This document shows positions 6,034 through 9,790 of a stretch of 9,790 nt of DNA, piece by piece (position 1 is the stretch's first letter; each line of letters starts with the position of its first letter). A program made the translations under genes and the position numbers. The stretch comes from Comamonadaceae bacterium (GTDB taxonomy: Bacteria; Pseudomonadota; Gammaproteobacteria; Burkholderiales; Burkholderiaceae_C). The notes under the pieces are model-generated. The model did no database searches. It was not told where the DNA came from and saw nothing but the letters and a program-made list of their open reading frames with translations. The stretch is taken from positions 1 to 9,790 of the forward strand of contig CANHGF010000065.1 in assembly GCA_947460065.1 (NCBI GenBank), in the 5' to 3' direction.

Positions 6034-6987
6034 TTAGGATGCGCGGGCGTAGGGCACATACAAATCATCGGGCCTGGCGGTCAGCAGGCCCTTGATACTC
6101 TGCAGATCAGCCAGCAGGCGGCGCAGGTGACTGATGCGGCTGGGCATGCCCCAGACCCAGGGGTGCAGGCCCAGGCCCATGACCGCGCTGCGCCCCTGCG
6201 CCAGGCATTCCCTGGCCATGCGCTGCGCGCCGGCCAGGATCAGAGCTGCGTGCGCAGGAGCCTCAACATGGCGCAGCCATTGGCCTTGCACATCGTCCCA
6301 TTCGCTCGACAGGGGCAGGGCCAGCAGGCGCCGCGCCGATGTGCCGGCGGGTTCCAGCCAGTAGGGCTGGTCGTCATTGCCCCAGTCCAGGGTGTAGTGC
6401 AGGCCGGCATCGGCCAGCAGGCCGTAGGTCTGCGCGGTCGTCCCCCAGTCCTGGCTGAGCCAGCCCAGGGGTAGGCGGCCGGTGTGCTTTTGCAGGGCTT
6501 GCAGGCTGTCCGCAATATGCAGCGCCTGTTCTGGCTCGGGCATGTTTGAATGCATCATCCGTGTCGCGGCCAGACCGTGGCCCAGCCACTGCGCATCGCT
6601 CAGCCGCTCAAGCACTTCGGGGATGCGGGGCAGCACCAGCGCGTTGGCCGCCACCGCAGGCTCCAGGCCCGCTTCGCGCAGCGCGTCGAGCAGCCGAAAC
6701 ACGCCGATGCGCAGGCCGTATTCGCGCTGAGACCAACTGCGATAGTCGGGATTGAAGCTGCCGAACTCGCCCACAAAACGTGGGTCACGCAAGCTGCCCG
6801 CCGGCGCCTCAAAATCCCAGTGTTCGAGGTACAGCACCACGAACAGGTGCAGGCCCGGCGCCAGAGGGCCGGCGGGCCGCAGGGGCAAGGCGCTGTAACG
6901 GTAATGGGGGTGGTCCATGGTGGTGCGAAGGGTAGCGCGCAAGACCGGCAGGGCAGGCGCTGGAAAACCCCTGAATTTGTCGGTCAC
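6034..6987 (-). CDS. Polysaccharide deacetylase family protein, PuuE-like (third copy)
   Basis: A 317-residue protein homologous to the copy at 1033: YSALP (31-35), YLEHWDF (53-59) for NIEHYEY, LGHG with His137, NDDQP (204-208), LHP with His275, and GMPSRI (280-285). The copies are clearly diverged, so this is an old duplication or a separate family branch. The GTG at 6987 has GGAAG 4 nt upstream; the ATG at 6918 lacks a ribosome binding site but aligns better with the start of the 1033 copy, so the first 23 residues are uncertain. No signal peptide is convincing. It is first of the leftward pair with the MmgE/PrpD gene and divergent from the importer across a 107-bp gap carrying a palindromic operator. 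A ring-opening hydrolase acting on an imported cyclic amide is inference. Confidence 0.85.
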   Translation of the reverse strand: MTDKFRGFPAPALPVLRATLRTTMDHPHYRYSALPLRPAGPLAPGLHLFVVLYLEHWDFEAPAGSLRDPRFVGEFGSFNPDYRSWSQREYGLRIGVFRLLDALREAGLEPAVAANALVLPRIPEVLERLSDAQWLGHGLAATRMMHSNMPEPEQALHIADSLQALQKHTGRLPLGWLSQDWGTTAQTYGLLADAGLHYTLDWGNDDQPYWLEPAGTSARRLLALPLSSEWDDVQGQWLRHVEAPAHAALILAGAQRMARECLAQGRSAVMGLGLHPWVWGMPSRISHLRRLLADLQSIKGLLTARPDDLYVPYARAS

Positions 6988-6994
6988 TTGACTT

Positions 6995-7020
6995 CCGGAC
7001 CTGATGATTGCACAGTCCGG
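6995..7020. repeat. Interrupted inverted repeat CCGGAC / GTCCGG
   Basis: Six-base perfect arms at 6995-7000 and 7015-7020 are separated by 14 bp, in the divergent gap just left of the long palindrome at 7024-7047. It might be a second, weaker protein-binding site or a chance match; a 6-bp pair is not strong evidence. Confidence 0.35.
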
Positions 7021-7023
7021 GGT

Positions 7024-7047
7024 AATTGTCCTATCTATAGGACAATT
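7024..7047. promoter_or_regulatory. 24-bp perfect palindromic operator in the divergent promoter region
   Basis: Arms AATTGTCCTAT (7024-7034) and ATAGGACAATT (7037-7047) are perfect 11-bp reverse complements around the 2-bp centre CT. The site sits between the deacetylase-family/MmgE-PrpD operon and the importer operon, 47 bp before the importer ATG and 36 bp beyond the GTG at 6987. Its AT-rich core (CTATCTATAG) could overlap a -10 region; TTGCAC at 7008-7013 is a weak -35 candidate for rightward transcription. A dimeric repressor, for example of the GntR or TetR type, is a reasonable binder, but the type cannot be deduced. No regulator gene is within the window. Confidence 0.78.
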
Positions 7048-7094
7048 CGAATCATCTTCCAGCCTTCCCTTAAACCCATTTTCGAGGACTGACC

Positions 7095-8312
7095 ATGACG
7101 TCTCAATCCCGCGTGTCTCGTCGTTTGATTTTGCAGGCCGGTGCGGCCGCCTCCGCGCTTGGCGCGCCCGGTCTGCTGTTGGCCCAGGCCCGACCGGTCA
7201 AGATCGGGCTGGTGCATCCGGTCAGCGGCGGTCTGGCTTACAGCGGCGGGCAGGGGCGTCTGGGCTGCCAGTTGGCCATTGACGAGATCAATGCTGCCGG
7301 CGGTATCAAGGCCATGGGCGGCGCCCGTCTTGAGGCAGCTCTGGGCGATTCACAGTCGCGGCCCGAGGTTGGCGTCTCCGAAGTCGAGCGCCTGCATCAG
7401 GAGGGCGTGGCCGCCTATGTCGGATGCTTCTCCAGCGCCATCGCGCTGCCGGCCACCCAGGCAGCAGCCAAGTACAACACGCCCTTCATGATCGATGTGG
7501 GCGTGTCCGACAACATCGTCAACCGCGGCCTGAAGAATGTTTTTCGCCTCGCCCCGGGCTTTGGCAAGTGCGTCGATGACGCCATTGAAGGCCTGGGTCA
7601 GGTCAACAAGGCCGCTGGCGGCATCGCCAAGAAGGCCGTGCTGGTGCATGAGGAGTCCGAGTTCGGCACCGGCACTGCCAAGCTGCTGGCCGGCAAACTC
7701 CCCGGCATCGGTATCGAGGTGGCCGAGGTCATCAAGCATGCCAACCCGACCCGCGACTTCACCAATGTGGCCCTGCGCATCCGCAGCCTGCGCCCCGATG
7801 TGGTGATCATGAGCAACTACCAGAACGAGTATGTTTTGCTGGCGCGCACTCTGCATCAGCAAAAGGTCGATCTGGCGGCGATGTTCAGCGTGCTCGGCGG
7901 CGGCTTCAACTACAAGCTGGTGCAGGAGCAGCCGGATGTGGCTCAGCACATGATGGACTTCAACCACTGGTTCAACCCGCGCAATCCCAAAGCGGCCGAT
8001 CTGCGTAAGCGCGCAGCCGACAAAGGCGCCCTGTTTACCTTCGAGGTCTACTGCGGCTATAACTCGGTCAAGCTCTATGCCGACGCGCTGCAGCGTGCCG
8101 GCACTGCCGACAAGGAAAAGGTCATCGCTGCCCTGGAGGCCAGCACCTGGGCTGATCACTTCATGCCTTACGGCGCGACCAAGTTCGTCAATGGGCAGAA
8201 CCAGGGCGGCAAGGCCGTGCTGCTGCAAGCGAGCAAGACCGACATCGAGGTGGTCTGGCCCAATGAGTTTGCGGCTGCCAAGCCCATCTTCCCCAAGCCC
8301 AAGTTCAGCTGA
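7095..8312 (+). CDS. Branched-chain amino acid-type (Liv) ABC transporter periplasmic binding protein
   Basis: The 405-residue protein starts with a signal peptide containing a twin-arginine-like SRRLIL (residues 8-13), a hydrophobic stretch, and an AQA cleavage site predicted after residue 32; Tat or Sec export cannot be decided. The mature part opens with PVKIGLVHPVSGGLAYSGGQ, then AIDEINAAGGI, and YVGCFSSAIALPATQAAAK, the hallmarks of the periplasmic binding protein type 1 (LivJ/AmiC-like) fold. Relatives bind amino acids, short amides, ureas or aromatic acids in the periplasm and deliver them to LivHM-type permeases, so the ligand is open. The start is supported by GAGGA 6 nt upstream. 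It is first of the importer operon, downstream of a palindromic operator, and is followed by two hairpins that probably lower expression of the permease genes relative to it. Confidence 0.95.
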   Translation: MTSQSRVSRRLILQAGAAASALGAPGLLLAQARPVKIGLVHPVSGGLAYSGGQGRLGCQLAIDEINAAGGIKAMGGARLEAALGDSQSRPEVGVSEVERLHQEGVAAYVGCFSSAIALPATQAAAKYNTPFMIDVGVSDNIVNRGLKNVFRLAPGFGKCVDDAIEGLGQVNKAAGGIAKKAVLVHEESEFGTGTAKLLAGKLPGIGIEVAEVIKHANPTRDFTNVALRIRSLRPDVVIMSNYQNEYVLLARTLHQQKVDLAAMFSVLGGGFNYKLVQEQPDVAQHMMDFNHWFNPRNPKAADLRKRAADKGALFTFEVYCGYNSVKLYADALQRAGTADKEKVIAALEASTWADHFMPYGATKFVNGQNQGGKAVLLQASKTDIEVVWPNEFAAAKPIFPKPKFS

Positions 8313-8331
8313 TCGAACGCTGAGCCCGACG

Positions 8332-8355
8332 GCCGCTGTCCCCTCGGACAGCGGC
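8332..8355 (+). terminator. Perfect 10-bp stem-loop downstream of the binding protein gene
   Basis: Arms GCCGCTGTCC (8332-8341) and GGACAGCGGC (8346-8355) pair perfectly around a CCTC loop, 19 nt after the binding protein stop. No T-run follows, so it is more likely an mRNA 3'-end stabiliser, or part of a two-hairpin attenuator, than a full terminator on its own. Confidence 0.65.
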
Positions 8356-8359
8356 TTGT

Positions 8360-8396
8360 GCGCACCGCCCACCGCATCGGCGGGGTGCGCTGTTTT
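8360..8396 (+). terminator. Second GC-rich hairpin with T-run, partial terminator between importer genes
   Basis: GCGCACC-GCC (8360-8369) pairs with GGC-GG-GGTGCGC (8379-8390), with a two-base bulge and a nine-base loop, followed by TGTTTT. It resembles a leaky intrinsic terminator. Because the permease genes continue in the same direction with no gene between, it probably attenuates rather than ends transcription, as is common after binding protein genes. The rest of the 116-bp gap (8313-8428) holds no gene. Confidence 0.65.
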
Positions 8397-8428
8397 CGGC
8401 TTTATTTACCGAATCAGGACAAGTCCAA

Positions 8429-9298
8429 GTGGATCCCACTATCCTGGCCGCAGCGGCCATTAACGGCTTGCTGATGGGCGGCATCTATACCCTGGTCGCG
8501 TCGGGCCTGACGCTGATCTACGGGGTGTTGCACATCATCAACTTCGCCCACGGCAGCATGTTGATGCTGGCTATGTTCGGCGTTTATTTCCTGCTGACCA
8601 AGCTGGGCATCGATCCCTATCTGGCGCTGCTGGTGATGGTGCCCGCCATGTACGCGCTGGGCTACCTGCTTTACCGCCACATGATCGGTCGCCTTTCGCT
8701 CGGGCGCGACGAGAACATTTTGCTGATCACCTTGGGGCTGTCCATCCTGATCGAGAACCTGGCCTTGCTGTTTTTCAAGGGCGATTCGCGCACCGTCTCG
8801 CTGGCCTACAGCGACAAGATGTTCGAGCTCGGGCCGCTGCTGCTGGGCATGCCCAAGGTTATTTCCTTTTTTGCGTCTATGGTGCTGTGTGCGATGCTGG
8901 GCTTGTTCATCACCCGCACCGATACCGGCAAGGCCATCCGGGCGGTGGCCAAGGAACGCATGGGCGCGCGGCTGGTGGGCATAGACGTTGACCGCATCTT
9001 CGCGGTGTCGTTCGGCATTGGCCTGGCCACGTTGGGCGCGGCAGCCTGCCTATTGATGCCGATCTTTTATGTCTCACCTTCCAGCGGGCATGTGTTTGTC
9101 ATCGTCGCCTTCACCGTGGTGGTGCTCGGCGGCATGGGCAGCTTTCTAGGTGCAGTGCTCGGCGGCTTGATCGTCGGCCTGACCGAATCGTTTGGTGGCC
9201 TTTTCCTGGGCGAGAGCTTGGGGCAGATCGGCATTTCGCTGATCTTCATCCTCATCTTGCTGTTCCGGCCCTCGGGCCTGTTTGGAGACAAGCGATGA
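8429..9298 (+). CDS. livH: LivH-type branched-chain amino acid ABC transporter permease
   Basis: The 289-residue integral membrane protein has about eight hydrophobic segments. Family landmarks are NGLLMGGIYTLVASGLTLIYG (12-32), HIINFAHGSMLM (35-46), the cytoplasmic loop TDTGKAIRAVAKER (164-177) that contacts the ATPases, and LGGMGSFLGA (233-242). Length matches LivH. It starts with GTG at 8429, with AGGA 9 nt upstream. It forms half of the membrane channel with the LivM-like protein, whose ATG overlaps its TGA. The symbol reflects family, not proven leucine transport: in this gene context the substrate may be a different amide or acid. Confidence 0.95.
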   Translation: MDPTILAAAAINGLLMGGIYTLVASGLTLIYGVLHIINFAHGSMLMLAMFGVYFLLTKLGIDPYLALLVMVPAMYALGYLLYRHMIGRLSLGRDENILLITLGLSILIENLALLFFKGDSRTVSLAYSDKMFELGPLLLGMPKVISFFASMVLCAMLGLFITRTDTGKAIRAVAKERMGARLVGIDVDRIFAVSFGIGLATLGAAACLLMPIFYVSPSSGHVFVIVAFTVVVLGGMGSFLGAVLGGLIVGLTESFGGLFLGESLGQIGISLIFILILLFRPSGLFGDKR

Positions 9299-9790
9299 GC
9301 GCCGCCCGTCCATCCTGGCTGGGTCATGGCCTGCTGCTGCTCATTGCACTGGCTTTTCCCCTGCTCTTTAGCTCGCCGTTCATGGTCAATTTTGGCGTGC
9401 TGGCGCTGTTTTACGCCTTCATAGGGCAGTCCTGGAACATCGCAGGCGGTTTTGCCGGCCAGCTTTCTTTCGGCCATGTGGCGTTTTTCGGCGTAGGCGC
9501 CTACGCCTCGACCATGGTGCAGATGCGCCTGGGCTGGAACCCCTGGATGGGCCTGCCGGTCTCTGCACTGGCTGGTGCGGCAGCCGGCTGGCTGATCGCG
9601 GTGCTGTCCTTCAGGGCAGGTCTGAAGGGCTCGTATTTCGCGCTGATCACGCTGGCCTTTGCCGAGGTGTTCCGCATCCTCGCCAACTCCGTGCCCTTCA
9701 CGAAGGGCGGGCTCGGCATGCTGATCAAGGCCGACCCGCGGCCCGAGAACTTCCAGTTCAAGGACCCGATCTGGATCTACTATCTCGCCC
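9295..9790 (+). CDS. livM: LivM-type branched-chain amino acid ABC transporter permease, N-terminal half (cut by window end)
   Basis: The frame opens with ATG at 9295, overlapping the previous TGA (ATGA), with GGAG 7 nt upstream, and stays open for 165 codons to the end of the window. The translation shows a first hydrophobic helix (residues 10-30), then the LivM signature GGFAGQLSFGHVAFFGVGAY (51-70) and GSYFALITLAFAEVFR (112-127), where LivM proteins pack against LivH. Typical betaproteobacterial LivM proteins run to roughly 320 residues or more, so about half is present. The ATPase genes (LivG/LivF type) are expected next. Confidence 0.94.
   Translation, partial: MSAARPSWLGHGLLLLIALAFPLLFSSPFMVNFGVLALFYAFIGQSWNIAGGFAGQLSFGHVAFFGVGAYASTMVQMRLGWNPWMGLPVSALAGAAAGWLIAVLSFRAGLKGSYFALITLAFAEVFRILANSVPFTKGGLGMLIKADPRPENFQFKDPIWIYYLA

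Noticed and set aside
7350..8372. 340-codon - strand open frame over the binding protein gene
   Set aside because: It runs antisense through a clear periplasmic binding protein. Its composition (rich in His, Gly, Leu, Gln) is typical of a reverse-strand shadow in GC-rich DNA.
8416..8426. Short palindrome GGAC-AA-GTCC before livH as a second operator
   Set aside because: Only 4-bp arms, it overlaps the ribosome binding site and does not match the long palindrome at 7024-7047 beyond GGACAA.
1..9790. Mobile element, phage, CRISPR or defence system
   Set aside because: No transposase, integrase, nuclease or repeat-spacer pattern was found; all long genes belong to metabolic or transport families.

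Overview
The window is GC-rich (about 60-65% by eye), tightly packed DNA. The high GC, the Liv-type importer with a twin-arginine-like signal on its binding protein, and the mix of small catabolic enzyme families suggest a soil or water betaproteobacterium of the Burkholderiales. That placement is inference; no rRNA or marker gene is present. I see no insertion sequence, phage gene, CRISPR array or tRNA. The window looks like a chromosomal catabolic island, cut at both ends.

Layout. (1) 1-336, + strand: the last third of a polysaccharide-deacetylase/PuuE-like protein. (2) 379-939, - strand: a tautomerase domain joined to a SnoaL-like domain. It is divergent from (3), a tight + strand operon at 1033-4625: a second PuuE-like hydrolase, an isochorismatase-family amidohydrolase, an Asp/Glu/hydantoin-racemase-like protein that has lost both catalytic cysteines, a PhyH-type Fe(II)/2-oxoglutarate dioxygenase, and a small SnoaL-like protein. 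Three of its four junctions are ATGA start/stop overlaps. (4) 4649-6987, - strand, convergent with (3): an MmgE/PrpD protein and, upstream of it, a third PuuE-like protein. (5) 7095-9790, + strand, divergent from (4): a Liv-type ABC importer with its periplasmic binding protein, a tandem-hairpin spacer, the LivH permease and the first half of the LivM permease. The ATPase genes would lie beyond the right end.

How they may work together. PuuE-like members of the deacetylase family are known to open cyclic amides (allantoin, cyclic imides). Isochorismatase-like cysteine hydrolases are known to cleave the resulting linear amide or carbamoyl group. Asp/Glu-racemase-fold proteins isomerise or racemise the acid products (maleate isomerase, hydantoin racemase). 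A hydroxylase, a tautomerase and an MmgE/PrpD dehydratase or isomerase fit further steps, and the importer could bring in the substrate. My working hypothesis is a degradation route for an N-heterocyclic imide, ureide or lactam, or a similar amide. The substrate cannot be read from sequence.

The clearest regulatory signal is a perfect 24-bp palindrome (7024-7047) in the divergent gap between the third deacetylase operon and the importer operon. No regulator gene is in the window. A second divergent gap (940-1032) carries three 11-bp direct repeats next to the start of the main operon.
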